Origin: Peromyscus leucopus
Lineage: Eukaryota; Chordata; Mammalia; Rodentia; Cricetidae
Assembly (NCBI RefSeq): GCF_004664715.2
Contig: NC_051084.1
Span: 65,151,334-65,215,333 of the forward strand
DNA: 64,000 nt
Direction of reading: 5' to 3'
A program made the translations under genes and the position numbers. Positions 12,310-24,271 of this stretch are shown piece by piece; position 1 is the stretch's first letter; every line of letters begins with the position of its first letter. Under the pieces are notes generated by a model. That model searched no databases, was not told the DNA's origin, and saw only the letters and a list, made by a program, of their open reading frames with translations.

Positions 12310-12840
12310 TCCAGAGTTAAACCCTTTGTTAGGGACAGACATAAACAACTCATACAACAGACAAACACAGAGCGCTCATCCCACAGCTCACACCACGCAT
12401 ATAGATTCACAAGACAGCCTTCACTTGGGCACAGATTTAGACTCACACAACAGCTTACAATATGGAAGACACAGTAAGGAAGAAGTAGAGAATTCAAATC
12501 TGGACTGGCTTGTGGTTAAAAACTTCTAAGGGGGAAGCGCTATCTATTTCCTTAATTTGACACTGATGCATATTGGATAGTGCTAACAGACTTCGTACTA
12601 GACAGATAAGCCAACTCCCTAAGACAGTTCACACAACAGACACCACTCATACACAGACACACAGACAAAACCAGACACACACAGAGACAGGCACAGACAC
12701 AGGAACAAACAAATTCACAGACCAGCCTTCAGTCAGGCACGGATTCAGACTCACACAACAAACAGCCAGAGGGCAGAAGACACACAGAGCACAGATTAGA
12801 CAATTCAAATCTGGATTTGCTGTTGGCTAAATGACTCCAT
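12310..12840. repeat. Diverged ~310-bp tandem duplication, family unknown
   Basis: Two blocks share an order of motifs about 308-311 bp apart: 'attcac' then 'ccttca' (12,405 and 12,713), a 'gattcagactcacacaac'-like block, and 'aattcaaatctgga' (12,491 and 12,802). The second copy has expanded CA/CAGA-rich sequence. The motif 'FRLTQQ' can be read in both copies, but in different frames, so coding is unlikely. It may be an ERV untranslated region or an old satellite-like duplication. I do not recognise the family. Confidence 0.6.
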
Positions 12841-13179
12841 GGAGAAGCACTTTTATTGTTATTTTTAAATGTTACATCAGGGAGTTACTGTTGTCAGAGT
12901 TAATCACAAATATGCACGATCCTTGCATGGTGAGTTTTCCTTATCATAGCTGGGCAGAGAGTAGCTCCATGTGATTTTCTCACTTACCACTGGATGTTTC
13001 TCCCAGCCAAATAGAAGTCTGGATAGTTAAAGGCATATCAAAATAATGTTGGAAACTCACCACATCCCATATTCTTTTAAGAATCCAATAACCCAAGTAG
13101 TTAGACACTGTGAATGCACACTTTGGAAGCCATCCCACATATACATGCATGAGTAAAGCCAGACCTGTGAGTGATCTAA
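12841..13179. other. Unassigned
   Basis: No gene or repeat family recognised. Confidence 0.35.
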
Positions 13180-14080
13180 TCTCAGAACAATGATCCCCGA
13201 GCCTTAGGTGCAGGAGCTGTATTGTAGATGTGTTAGTTGAGCCCCGGCTCCTGAGATCTGAATTTTGGCCAGTTGTGGTTTGGGTGAATGGTCTTCTTAG
13301 TCTGTTCCATTGAGAAGTTTCCTTTATAAGGGGTGGGAACTCCATTTTTCTATAGGAATAATAGTAAATATTTAGAATGTAGTTAGTGACTAGGCTGGTT
13401 TAGTAAAGCGGTGATTGTATGTTCACCTTTAAGATTCATGACTTTAGCACTCTCGGGTAGTTGGCTAGGTTCCTAGTACTAGGCATAATTTCCCTCTTCT
13501 TGAGTGGGGCTTTAATTTCAATTAGAGAGCTGTTGGTTACTACCAAGGTATGTGTGCGACTACTGCACTGTTAACAGTTATCCTGACAGGCTGGTCATTA
13601 TTGTGACTCATAGGCATCACAGCTGGGTGCAATTATTGTTGGCCTCCTTCCTTTTGAGTCTTGCCTTGGTGCCTTATGGTACCATAAAAGCTAGTCTTAG
13701 GGAGGATCATTCATGTCAGATTGAACTCAGGTTCTCTGGGTCCTGTATCTGAAGGGCATGGTGTCTTCAGCAATAAGGACTTATCTCCCATCTCTGGAGG
13801 AGAAGCCAACCAAGAACAAAAGCAATAGATTGTTATATTTTAGGAGTCTATTGGACACCCTTGACCAACCACTCAAAAGAGGTGCTTTTTATGTCTTGTG
13901 CTGGGGTTTCTATTAGATAATCTATGGCTCTGTGTCAAATAAAATGAGGTCATGAATTTGAAAGAAAGCAAGAGTGATAGGTATATGGGAGATGTTGGAG
14001 GGAGGAAACGGAAGGGAACAATTATGTAATTATATTATAATCTCAAAATATAAGAAATAAATAAAAAGAACATATAGGGG
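13180..14080 (+). mobile_element. L1 3' UTR, inverted part plus sense 3' end
   Basis: Bases 13,180-13,905 are rodent L1 3' UTR in antisense ('ccgagccttaggtgcaggag', 'tagatgtgttagttgagccc'). Bases 13,930-14,080 are the sense 3' terminus ('gtcatgaatttgaaagaaag', 'ttggagggaggaaa', AT-rich, A-tail). This could be one 5'-inverted insertion that lost a few hundred bases at the breakpoint, or two separate fragments. The left edge is uncertain. Confidence 0.5.
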
Positions 14081-14082
14081 TA

Positions 14083-14405
14083 GTTGTCTGTGCTTTACCC
14101 CTTAAACACTGCTCCTAGTAGGTAGCAGGTAACTGACAGGTATCTGCCCCTGCCTGGGGCATGGCCAAGACAGAGGACCCCCCCCTCCAAGATCCGAGAT
14201 GTGTAATGCTCACTCTCTCTTGGCTACCTCGTGATCCTGGATGCTGGATGCTTGATGCTTGATGCTGGACTGCAGACCATGTCAGAGTTCTCCAGAGGAC
14301 CACGCTGGACTGTGCCTCACCTCTCCTAGATCCCTTAACTGACTCCAAAATAAACCCCTTTTGTTTATCAGATAAACTACCTGAAATTGCCTCATTAATT
14401 TCCAC
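14083..14405 (+). mobile_element. Possible ERV LTR fragment
   Basis: The segment has LTR-like features: a GC-rich middle with 'ggatgctggatgcttgatgc' repeats, an AATAAA at about 14,350 and an end in 'atttccaca'. I could not find a target duplication, so the boundaries and the LTR call are tentative. Confidence 0.4.
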
Positions 14406-15410
14406 AGTAAGAACAAGCTCCAAAGTCACTCAAACAAACCAACAAACTAATAAACAAACAAACAAACCCAAACCCAAGCAAACGTCAGTGCAGAGAAGAG
14501 GGCTAAATCTCAGTTTAAGAATACTTTTCTCTTATGTCTGTGGCTTGAGTAAGACCCACAGCACACTAAAGAGAAAAGGAAACAACCCAATTCATTAAAG
14601 ATTTTGTTCTTGTTCAGTAAATTTTTAGTACTTGTCCCCAAAATACTGACAGAAGACATACTGAAACTGCTGATGTCTAGTTAACTAAACACTTACACCT
14701 AGCTACACTACCCTAGCTACACTGCATATACACCCATATTCCACCTCCTATTTTCCTTTTGAAATAATAGGACAGGAAAACCATTTCTTTTCCTCCCTTT
14801 CAAGGAACAAATGTTTCCCGTGCATAAATGTCCTTGTGTGTGCATATACAACCTAGGGAGGGTATTTTTCTGTCACTCTTATCTGTGCTCTTATTTAATC
14901 TGGTTTAAAATTGCTATTTAATATTCGTATCTATAAAGAATCACAGATAACCATTTACTCATTAGGAGATGGTCATATGAGAGAAGGACATAAAGAGGCC
15001 AAGAATTTTGATGTCCTGAAACACTTCCATAACCACATAAAGCCCCTAATACCTGGGAGTGGGAACTTCATGGGAACAGCAGCAAAAGACTTACTGTTCC
15101 AAAAGAACTTCCTAGTTTGTAGGAGAATCTTTTGAAATTCTCATTATTTCTTTATAAGCCCTTGCAGGCAAAAATTCAGACTCATATTTCCTAACTGTAT
15201 GAGTGTTTGAAGAGAGCTACTATGCACAGGGGAATAAATGTACCATTCAAGGCATTATTAGATGAAATTGTAGTGATAATGTCCCTCTATGTAGAGGTGC
15301 CAGATGGGTTTCACAAAATTAGTGACACACTTACTAAAATTTAACACACTGCATCTCAATATGAAGATTCTATCATACTTATCCCAGTAACCCACCTTTC
15401 TTGCTCATTT
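14406..15410. other. Unassigned
   Basis: An A/C-rich (CAAA)n-like tract occupies about 14,430-14,480. Nothing else is recognised. Confidence 0.4.
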
Positions 15411-15545
15411 TGTTTTGTTTTAGACACTCCTTATGTGGCATGTTTGGTTTCAAACTTATAGCAACTCTCTGCTTTTGCCTCCAAAGTGCTGAGATTTCAT
15501 ATGTACAGAGAGGCAAAGTGCTGAGATTTCATATGTACAGAGAGG
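15411..15545 (-). mobile_element. Decayed B1 with 32-bp duplication at one end
   Basis: Antisense B1-like order runs from 'ttttgttttagacac' to 'gcctccaaagtgctgagatt'. The end of this relic is part of a perfect 32-bp tandem duplication (15,482-15,513 and 15,514-15,545). Confidence 0.5.
15482..15545. repeat. Perfect 32-bp tandem duplication
   Basis: The unit starting 'caaagtgctgagatttcata' occurs twice head-to-tail without a mismatch, which suggests a fairly recent duplication inside an old repeat. Confidence 0.95.
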
Positions 15546-16454
15546 CATTTACTGAGAAATAAGAATTGCTTGTGAAGGATGGGCCTGTCCTTGAGTGGGT
15601 GGCTATGCTTGACTGAATAATTTTCTTTACAAAAAAGAAATAGAGCATAAAAGACTTATGAAACCAGGAGGTTGGAGATGGAAATTAAAGAGTGTTTAGA
15701 GTAGCTACCCGGGAAAGCTGAAGAAATCACTTCCGTTAATACTCAGTCCTCTGGTGACCAGAAGGTTCAAGAGTGCAGCATGCATGGTGTACACAACTTT
15801 TAAAAAGTTTCTGCTGTCTTCTTAGTGACATTTCTCCAATGATGCTTTTGTTTGAATGGATCATTTCTGGGTAATATGAAAATACAATGAGCTCTGTGTT
15901 TGACTTGTACAAAGTGAAGATAGAAGCTTACACATAGGGATGTAATGTGTGGTGAACAGTGAATTGGCAGAAATTTACATTTATCTTTTATTTTTTTTAC
16001 ATCAAACTTGATATTTCCTGACATATGTCTTCATCTTCTAACTAAAAAAATGTTTATATACTGTCATTATTTTTACAATATATATTTGAAAATACACCCT
16101 AAAGTACACCTCTAACTTTTAAACAAAATGTCAGAGATCCTTTCAGTTGCAATTCAGAGGATTCTGTCTTTTCTTTTTTAAATCAAATTGTCCTTCCATA
16201 ACTCATAACATTGAGTTATGCTGCAAAAACAAAGGTTAAAATTGAAAGTTATTTTTAACAAAGTTGGATCAGAATTTATTTTACTAAAAAATGATGAGGA
16301 AATGATATTTTATTTAAAAAAATGCTTGCCAGAGAATAACCTCTACTTGAAGGAAGAGAGGCAGGGTGTATCTGGGAAAGGTTCCAATTTCATTAGAATT
16401 TTAAACAAAAATATGTGTGTGTATGAGTATATAATTTACAATATAATTATATAA
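15546..16454. other. Unassigned
   Basis: AT-rich sequence without recognisable gene or repeat. Confidence 0.4.
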
Positions 16455-16570
16455 ATGTGCATTTCATGGTCTAACTATTGCTATTCCTATATTATGACTG
16501 AAGAAACTAAGATTCAGAGAGCTTGAGAGTGGTACCCAAGGTCACACAGCTCATTAGCCTCAACCAGGCT
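16455..16570 (+). mobile_element. MIR SINE (ancient mammalian)
   Basis: The segment 'gaagaaactaagattcagag' followed by 'cccaaggtcacacagctcat' matches the conserved MIR core closely. MIR is a tRNA-derived, L2-mobilised SINE shared across mammals, so this interval predates the rodent repeats around it. Confidence 0.75.
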
Positions 16571-18420
16571 ATACAAAACTCTAGGCAAATGGGAAAAAAT
16601 TATTCTTTCCAGATACCTGCAGGTTGGCTTTTGGCAGGATTTCTGCTCCATACCCCTTCAGGCCTGGTTTCCTTGCCCAAGACAAACATCACTCAATTTT
16701 CCTTGACTGCATATACCTTTGGGACCCTTGCAATGCTTCCATTTTTTTGCCAATGAAGGAAATTATGAGATCTATTTATAACCATGTCGGCACATGGGCT
16801 GGAGCCAAATTATCTTTGTACCTTGACCTCCAAACAGAAGCCAATGTTTTGACTAAATGATGATGGCTTTGGAGAGCCAAAAGTAATTTTGTGGTGAGCA
16901 GCCGTGTCTTGATAAAAGATGAAAATTAGACTGGCAAACACATGTGTAAATTACATCACCGGCTAGAGGAATGTTTTCTGTAGCAGCTACAAGACAAACA
17001 GGATTTGCTTCCAGCATGGTCTTGCCTTCCACAGAAACCAAGTTTCAAAATCAAGCACTAGTTCTGTATTCCATTACTATCTGAACAGCTAGGAAAATGT
17101 GAAGATTGAGTAGTTTTAGATAGTTTATTTTTCTTGCCATAAAATGAATACAATTTTATTGTCACAAACTTTAGCTTTTCATTCTCTTCAACAAACCAAT
17201 ATGAATAAAAATAGAAATTCATACATTAATACAAAACAGCTCCCCTCATAACTAGAGCTTTCCATTTCAAAACTGAAATACATTTTTTTTCCCTAAATTT
17301 ATTTACTTAAGTTTAGGAGGACATGAAGGTGAGGTGATAATAAAAAAAAAAGATGGGACCTGACAGAAAAACAGAATTTGTTAAGATTTTTTGTGTTTTT
17401 GTTTATTGTGTATTTTAAGTCATGTTATTTCCTTACCTAAATTTATCTTCAGTTGTTTGAGTTGTTGTTGAGACAAAGAACAAAATGATTTTATGTCATA
17501 TGAAGCTCTAAAAACATGCCCTTGGTGGTTTTTGCTTGTCTTTCTTTCCCCATACTTCCTTCGTTGTCTTTCACTCGACACACGTTTATTGATGATGTAC
17601 CCTGTGCATCGATGCAAAGGATAATCTAGATAACAGTGTTCATAACAGCCACCTCAGTCACAGCAGCTATATTCTAGATGAGCAAAAAATACAGACTCAT
17701 ACTGGAAGGAAAAGTACTGGATAAGTAACCCCAAGACCAAGTTTTATCACAAAAGATATTTATTTGTCCCAGAGGGACAGAGAGCAGGGAATGAGAGACA
17801 ATGACAGGAGACAGAGGACCAAGGAGAAGGGGAAGGGAACAGGGAAAGGGGACAGGGGTGTTTGTTCCAGGGAAGGAGAGACAAAAGACTGCCTCTGGAT
17901 AGAGAAGAGATCGATATAGCAAATAGGAAAATGGCACAAGGTACAAGGGGAAATGATGAGGTGTTTAATTTTAATTGGGCATGTTAATTAGGTGAGCCAA
18001 AAGGGGGTTTTTGATTGCTGTGCTTCAATACAAGCTGGACCTTGATAGTCTGCCACAGGAGGAGGAAGTGTCCAAATAAGGGGAGAGACCTTGGTGGCTA
18101 GCTTAGGAATGCAATCTAATGGTTTTTAGCAAATCAGAGGGAATCAGAGAGAAGGGCAAGGTCTGCCGGAGCCATGCCTGCCATGTTTGAACGGGCTAGA
18201 GTCCCCTCACATACAGTATGCTTGAGATAGTAACTGACAATAGAGAAGAGTGAGGTTCTAAAGGTCTGAGGGCTTTCACTTTTAACTGTACGGGCAATTA
18301 GACATTGCTGAAAAGATACACTCCAAACCAAGCACTGGATGAAAAAAAAAAAAACCCAATAAATGAACATCTAAGAGCATCCAGCTGGGAAAGGCGGTCA
18401 TAATACACCCAAGGCCTTGT
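16571..18420. other. Unassigned; purine-rich LTR-like block at 17,690-18,180
   Basis: Bases 17,690-18,180 resemble an antisense LTR: an AATAAA on the minus strand near 17,758, a long GGGA/AGAG-rich tract and GC-richer flanks. No target duplication or clear termini could be found, so I leave it unassigned. The rest is unrecognised. Confidence 0.35.
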
Positions 18421-18780
18421 TCTAGTTTACCTTCATGTTGCAGTAATAATCCATTTTGACTAGAAGAAACTTGGGGAGGAAAGAGTTTATCCCATAGTTG
18501 AAGGAATCCATAGCAGGAACCCAAGCAAAGGTAGCAGTAGAAACTAAGGCAGAGACCATGGAAGAAGGCTGCTTGCTGGCTTGCTCTCTGGCTCTTGTTT
18601 GGCTAGACTTTTATACAGCTCATGTCCATCTGCCCAAGGATGTCAGTGCTAACAGTGGGCTGAGCGCCCTACATAAATTAGTAATCAAGAAAATGACCCA
18701 CAGATTGTCCTGTAATTTAATCTGATGAAGACAATCCTCATGTTAGAACTCCCTCAGACTGTTTCAAATTGAGAGCTATA
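18421..18780 (+). mobile_element. URR1-like element, diverged
   Basis: It follows the same internal order as the copy at 8,893 ('aacttggggaggaaagagtt', 'gcagagaccatggaagaagg', 'gctgcttgctggcttgct', 'cagtgctaacagtgggctga'). It is non-coding. Confidence 0.55.
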
Positions 18781-19288
18781 GCAAATTAGAGAGATCTTCC
18801 CATGTAGTAATCTCATACTGAACTTTCACATTCTAGAATATTCCATAAACTTATATTTCTGCTACCTTAGATTTAGACCTTTCCAGGATGACTTTTATTT
18901 TATTTTCTACTCTCAGTCTCATCTTAAACACTATTTTGTCACAGATTATTTCCATGATCTGTGACATTTTAGACTAGTATCCTTCATTTAAAGAGCACTT
19001 TGCAATTTCCTTTACAAATTTTCCTATGTTCTCAGTAATTTTTATCATTGTTTATCTTTGTTAAACTAGTAGAGGCTAAAACCTTCTCTTTGTTGAATGT
19101 CATAATTCCAGCCACTTATGCAAATGAATTGCCTATCATATAAATGCATAAACAGAAGATTGGATACCATTTGCGATAATCTTCCATCTAAGTTATGTGA
19201 ATTTATGATGGGGAGCATAGTACATCATATTCACTTTTCAATCCTCAGGTTTTCCATACAAAATATGGAAGTAACAAGATATGCCTGC
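18781..19288. other. Unassigned
   Basis: No gene or repeat family recognised. Confidence 0.4.
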
Positions 19289-19315
19289 TGTGTGTATGTG
19301 TGTATGTGTGTTGAA

Positions 19316-19377
<62 letters not shown>
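19289..19377. repeat. Compound (GT)n/(GA)n microsatellite
   Basis: A GT/TATG-rich stretch (19,289-19,311) is followed by about 31 GA units with one interruption (19,315-19,377). The protein-like frames across it on both strands are low-complexity artefacts. Confidence 0.95.
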
Positions 19378-19379
<2 letters not shown>

Positions 19380-19729
19380 GCTTTGAAATATTTCAAATAT
19401 GTTCTATTACTTGGAATAAGGAACAGAGCCAACAATTACTTTAACATTATTTATGAACAAGAATTCATTAAGTGAAGCCACCAATTTATTTAAGACAAGT
19501 AATTATTTACTATTTTTAGAGAAGAGACTATTGGCTATATTAATAATAATCATAGCTCTCCACTGAGGCCTGCTCTCTGGAAAGGAAGAGAACAGCTTGT
19601 GTATAATACAGGGTTTCTTAATATTTTTAAATATATTAGTTGAAGGATTTATACTACTTCATGAAAAGAACAACTGGGAGATTACAAGCTGCTGGCAAGT
19701 TTCTGGTCCCTAGCATGAGTCCTTTAAAG

Positions 19730-19900
19730 CAGTGGTTCTCAACCCATTTGGTGTTGCATATCAGATATTGACATTAAGATTCATAACAGTAGGAAAACTA
19801 GAGTTATGAAATAACAGTGAAATAATTTTATAATTGGGGTCATCACAATACAAGGAACTGTATTGAAGGCTCGCAGCATTAGGAAGGTTGAGAACCACTG
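19730..19900. mobile_element. hAT-Charlie MITE (RCHARR1-like) with perfect TIRs
   Basis: The 171-bp element starts 'cagtggttctcaac' and ends with its exact 14-base inverted complement 'gttgagaaccactg'. Flanking octamers 'ctttaaag' and 'catcaaag' agree at 6 of 8 positions, as expected for an old hAT 8-bp target duplication. The interior ('ttcataacagtaggaaaac', 'cgcagcattaggaagg') matches the rodent Charlie-related family as I remember it. It has no transposase and was mobilised in trans. Confidence 0.85.
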
Positions 19901-20057
19901 CATCAAAGTCTATCTTTCATGTAAAACTACATAGTAATTCTATCTATGACCCTTCACAATTTGCAAAAAAATAAAATAAAATAAAGTTTTCAACTTTGCA
20001 GTATATTGTCCCATACTGTTCTAACTTGTTTAATTAGTTTTTAAAAATAAAATAATA
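19901..20057. other. Unassigned
   Basis: Short AT-rich spacer, with (AAAAT)-like A-rich sequence at 19,965-19,985. Confidence 0.4.
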
Positions 20058-20152
20058 ATTTTTTTTTATTATTTTTACTTCTTTGTGGAGCTGGGGATCA
20101 AATACAAGGCCTCATTTATGCTCGGTATGTGTTCTACCCCTGACTTAGATAC
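20058..20152 (-). mobile_element. ID-type SINE
   Basis: On + the order is a T-rich tail, 'tggagctggggatcaaatac', 'aaggcctcatttatgctcgg', 'gtgttctacccctgactta'. This is the reverse complement of the ID/BC1-like tRNA-derived head with its A and B boxes decayed. It is a pol III-type SINE and not a tRNA gene. Confidence 0.7.
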
Positions 20153-21616
20153 AGAGATGCACATGAGTGCTTTTGAAGGTATTTTCAAACTGTTTTATGA
20201 ACATAAACATTGTATATAGTGTTTCACTTATCATGAGCATCATTTGATATAAGCCTGTCATTTTTACAAAAAGACCTACTTTGTCACTACTCTATTTCAG
20301 CATATTATACTCTTGTGTGCTCTTAAATATTTGACTTAGGACACTGCTATCTGTTAAGAAATAGAATCCTTGCCAAACATTAATCCTCATTACTATCTGC
20401 AATTTACATTATATTAGTAAATTGTCATGTGCTATTTTAACATATTGAAAGTGGGTTCTTAGATGGAGGATGCCCTCTCTGAGGCATGCTCTCCACCAAA
20501 TCCATAACAAGGAGAAAGAAAAATAAGAAGCAGCTTCAGGTGCTAGAAAAATCATGTCTTTGAGAAAAGATGGAAGATCGATATCCCACAGAGGTAGTTA
20601 CTGTAGTTTACCCTATGGACTAAAACTGTCTGCAGCAGGAAATGGAAGTCCTGTTCTACCCTGAACTTTTGATCAAGAAAATTCAGCAAGACTGCTCCAG
20701 CAGGACTCCCCAGTTACCTTCTGCTGGATGATTGTAAGCATCTATTTTGTTGATAATATTTATTTGTTTATTTATTTCTATCTGTTCTTTGACTTAGAAA
20801 CCTCACCCAAGGGTAGGCTCTGCTCTGCTGTGACCCTCTTAACTCAACTGCCTTGATGGGGATTCTCCAGTCAATTTCTGCTGAATGTTGTAAGCCCCTG
20901 ACTTGATGATGTTACTTTTGTTTGGTTTCCGTCAGGCTACCCCAGTTGTCCTTGATGTTGGAGGCACCTGGTGTGTTTTGCTCTCTCGACTGCTTCTGCC
21001 ATCTGCTGCTTGCTGTTTGCTGCTCTAGTTTTGCCTTCTACATGCTTGATAAAGTCATTCAAAACAGGAAGCATGGCTATTGTATATCACTCTCTGGATC
21101 TTAAAGACCAATATATCAGAAAATTTGAAGACTATTTGATTTTCTTATAGAGAATGACTTCTCTTGTTTGGACTAGAATGATAAAACTGCATTTATCTAC
21201 AAAAGGATAAAGTTGTAATATTTATATGTCACACAATACGAATTTACACAATAATATTGCGAATTTGTAGAGAATTCTATGAAATCTAGCAGCAAAGTCT
21301 GTAATACAATACTCATTGATGGACCACATTCATCCTGTACAAGGGCATTTCTACATGCTATTCTTATCTTCCTTTAAATCTTCTACACACACAACACCAC
21401 AAATATTAACATTTGGGTTGACTGGAAGGGAAAGGAAGTATAAAAATTCAAGACATTCATGTTGCCTTCACGATGGTTATAGTAGCATGTGGGGAACTAA
21501 TTGAGTGGATAGCAAAATAGAATAGTATACACTCAGTACATAGAAAAGTCATTAAATTTGACTATTAAGCCAAATATCAGTCTATAAAGTACAGAATTAC
21601 CAGGGTTGAAGTTTGA
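20153..21616. other. Unassigned; internal repeat ~160 bp apart
   Basis: The motif 'ccagtta..ttctgctggatg..ttgtaagc' near 20,709-20,745 recurs diverged near 20,868-20,903. The surroundings (20,460-21,110) could be an unrecognised LTR or duplicated repeat. A (TTTA)n-like stretch lies near 20,757. No gene is visible. Confidence 0.35.
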
Positions 21617-21955
21617 GACTTTTGTGGTTTAGATGTGAAACACATGTCTAAAGTTTCGGGTATTTGAACACTTGTTCCGCATCTGGTAGTCCTGTGTTGG
21701 AAGCTTATCAGACCTTTAAGAAGTTGGTTCTGCCAAAAGGGAGTGAGTTATTGGAGGCAAGCCTTGCGATTTAATAGCCCATCTCACTTCCTGTCCATTA
21801 TCTGCTTCCTGACTGCATTTGCACTCCTATTACCAGGCTTTTCCCACCTTGGTAGACTGCTTCCTCTCAGACTATAAGATTAATTAAACCTTTCCTCCCA
21901 CATGGTGTTTCTCCTCAGGTCACAACAAAATATAGCTAAATTAGTTACAAGTATA
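21617..21955 (-). mobile_element. URR1-like element, antisense
   Basis: It begins 'tttgtggtttagatgtgaaa' and ends 'aggtcacaacaaaatatagc', which is the reverse of the shared URR1 start. The internal 'acttcctgtccattatctgc' and 'ttaaacctttcctcccacat' blocks are typical of the type. Confidence 0.6.
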
Positions 21956-22977
21956 GAGTATAGTCAAACTTAGTAGTGATGCTTTAAGTGTATGACTTAA
22001 GTATCATGATACCCATCTCCCAACCCCACGTCTCTGTGACTACAGCAAGATGATCAGCAAGAATGGCTCTACAATATGTTATGACTGAGTTGTTTTTTTT
22101 TTTTACCTCCTTTAGCCTGGTTTCTTAATTTTTTTGTTCGAACCTGAGAAATTTTTACCCAACCCCAGGTATGTAGGTCTACAGAGCAAGTTCACAATTC
22201 AAATATGTACTGATGATAAATCACAAAGAAATATGCCTTAGAACAATTCCTGGATATACATAAAATTTTATTATTTATTAAAGGCAAGAGCAAATTTGTA
22301 AACTGGCAAGATGGATGTGCTTGTTTCTTTAACACAGTAAAGTCCAAAAGTATATTGATTTAATACATTCTGATTAATGATGGTAGGAAAATATTAAAAG
22401 TTTATTGTTGGAAATATTAAATCATTTTGTTTCTATTGGAGCAGAAACCTTTGTAGGTACAATAAAAACACTGCAGTGCACAACATAAACTAATCTTGAG
22501 TTTGAGCCAAGGTGTTTTTGACAGTATCCACTGGCACTATTTTACATTACAGTGTAGGCTGTACATATTGTGAACTATGTACACTCAGAAGGAAGTTTAC
22601 TGTGAAGCCCTGTGATACAACACAAGTGTGTGCTGCTAGAATGACCTCTGATCTGGTATATATTTAATTTTGAATTATTTTTTGGTTCAGGAACCCTTTA
22701 TTGTAAAGGAACCCCTTGCAATGGCTGATCATGTATACTAATCATATACAGGCATTTTCCTGGAGGAGTGGAATAGTTATTTCAGGTGGGATTTTCAAGC
22801 GGATGCAAAGTATAGTATGTTTCCCAGGAAAGCTGTTCCATATCCTTCACAAGGCAGTCTTTCTGCACTGTACCAGTTCATTGCTAAAAATAATTATGAC
22901 AAGCTGAAACAATACCATCCAAAAGCTAAGTTGCTAAGTGAAACACCCAAGAAAAAACTTTCAGGGCAACTATCATC
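21956..22977. other. Unassigned
   Basis: AT-rich, nothing recognised. Confidence 0.4.
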
Positions 22978-23085
22978 ATTATTTGTTTGCTTGTGGCTGT
23001 CTCACTGTGTTGTCCAGGTGGGTGTTAAATGCCTAGACTTAAGGTATCCTTCTGCCTCAGCCTCCTAGTAACTGGAAATAATGAG
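22978..23085 (-). mobile_element. Decayed B1 SINE
   Basis: Antisense B1 landmarks are visible: 'tgtctcactgtgttgtccag', 'ccttctgcctcagcctccta', 'gtaactggaa'. Many substitutions indicate an old copy. Confidence 0.6.
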
Positions 23086-23784
23086 AATGTCCCTGATGTA
23101 GATGTGATTTTGAAATATGTAAGACACACCTGCGGATGCTGCCAAATTTCCTGGTCCATCTCTTTCCCAGTTTCCTCCTTGCATCCAGAGACTAATTCCT
23201 AATACCTTTCAGTATAAAAGAGATTTTCCCTGACAAAAGAAGACAATTATTCCCCACCTTGATCCTTCATCTGTAATTTGATAATAGTTTGGTATGTTCT
23301 GCACCACTCTTCTATGTCTTGAAGTAGGAGGTAAATTATACCCCAAGAGCACAAGTTAAATGAATCTTGTATGGTCCAGTGATAGAATCAGAGGATTTTT
23401 CAACTGGAAATATTAGCATATCTCACTGAGAAGGATACATAAAACAACAACAACAACAGCAAATAATCATATTGATTTTTCTCTTTAGCGTATAGTTAAG
23501 TAGGATCAAGTATTTTTGAAATAGTTGTGCACCGATCTGAATTCATCTTTTACTTTAGAAAATGAAGTTTCTACATTATATAGTAACTCTACATCTCCCT
23601 TCTCCTGAGTATTGATAAGCATCCCTATATTCCCTGTCGGTATGATGTTGAGTAATCCAGTTATTATATAGAAGTAGGCCCACACTCTCTGTTCTTCCAT
23701 CAGACCCAATCCCTCAGGCTTATCCCAACTGCATTCTCCCTTCCCCATGTCCATGCCTCTTGTGGATCCCACAGACCGTTCCCT
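23086..23784. other. Unassigned, possibly L1 5' region
   Basis: No gene recognised. The right end may be part of the L1 5' UTR that leads into the ORF1 relic. Confidence 0.35.
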
Positions 23785-24271
23785 CCTGAACTCTCAGAGA
23801 TCAGCACCTATACTTATAATCATAGCAATCCCAGATATCTAGACAGCAGTGTAAAAATCCAATCAATAACAGCCAGGACAATATGTTTCCACTAGAGCCC
23901 AGCTATCCTACCATAGCAGCCCCTGAGTATTCCAACATAACTGAAGCACAAGAAAAAGACCTTAAAATCACCTATATGAAGATGATAAAGGAACTTAAAG
24001 GGGAAATTAATAAAATGTTCAAAGAAATCCAGGAAAACACAAAGAATTGGAGAAAGTGAATAAGCCCCTTAAAGAAAGCCAAGGAAAAAGCAGTTGAAGG
24101 AAATGAATAAAACTGTTTAAGATATGAAAATGAGAATAAAAGCAATGAAGAAAATACAAACTGAGAGAATTCTGGAAATGAAATATTTAAGACGGCAAAC
24201 AGGAACTACAGAGGCAAACTTCACAATAGAATACAAGAGATGAAAGAGAGAAATTCAGTCATTGAAGATAT
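23785..24271 (+). pseudogene. L1 ORF1 N-terminal relic (old L1)
   Basis: The sequence follows the 5' part of rodent L1 ORF1: an upstream 'gaactctcagagatcagcac' leader, then 'gccctgagt'-like and 'gaagcacaagaaaaagacct' blocks, and a repetitive 'aaagaaatccaggaaaacac' coiled-coil-coding section with 'aatgaataaaactgttt'. Frameshifts and stops break it throughout, so no product is expected. It ends abruptly at 24,271, where antisense L1 3' UTR begins. Confidence 0.65.

Noticed and set aside
12253..12830. Two related small proteins sharing FRLTQQ
   Set aside because: The shared peptide arises from the diverged DNA duplication and sits in different frames; simple CA/CAGA repeats make up much of the second.
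17674..18190. Solo LTR call
   Set aside because: It has some LTR-like composition and an antisense AATAAA, but no termini or target duplication could be found.
20058..20152. tRNA gene
   Set aside because: Only the pol III boxes of a SINE head remain, followed by an A-rich tail; no cloverleaf with an acceptor stem can be formed by eye.
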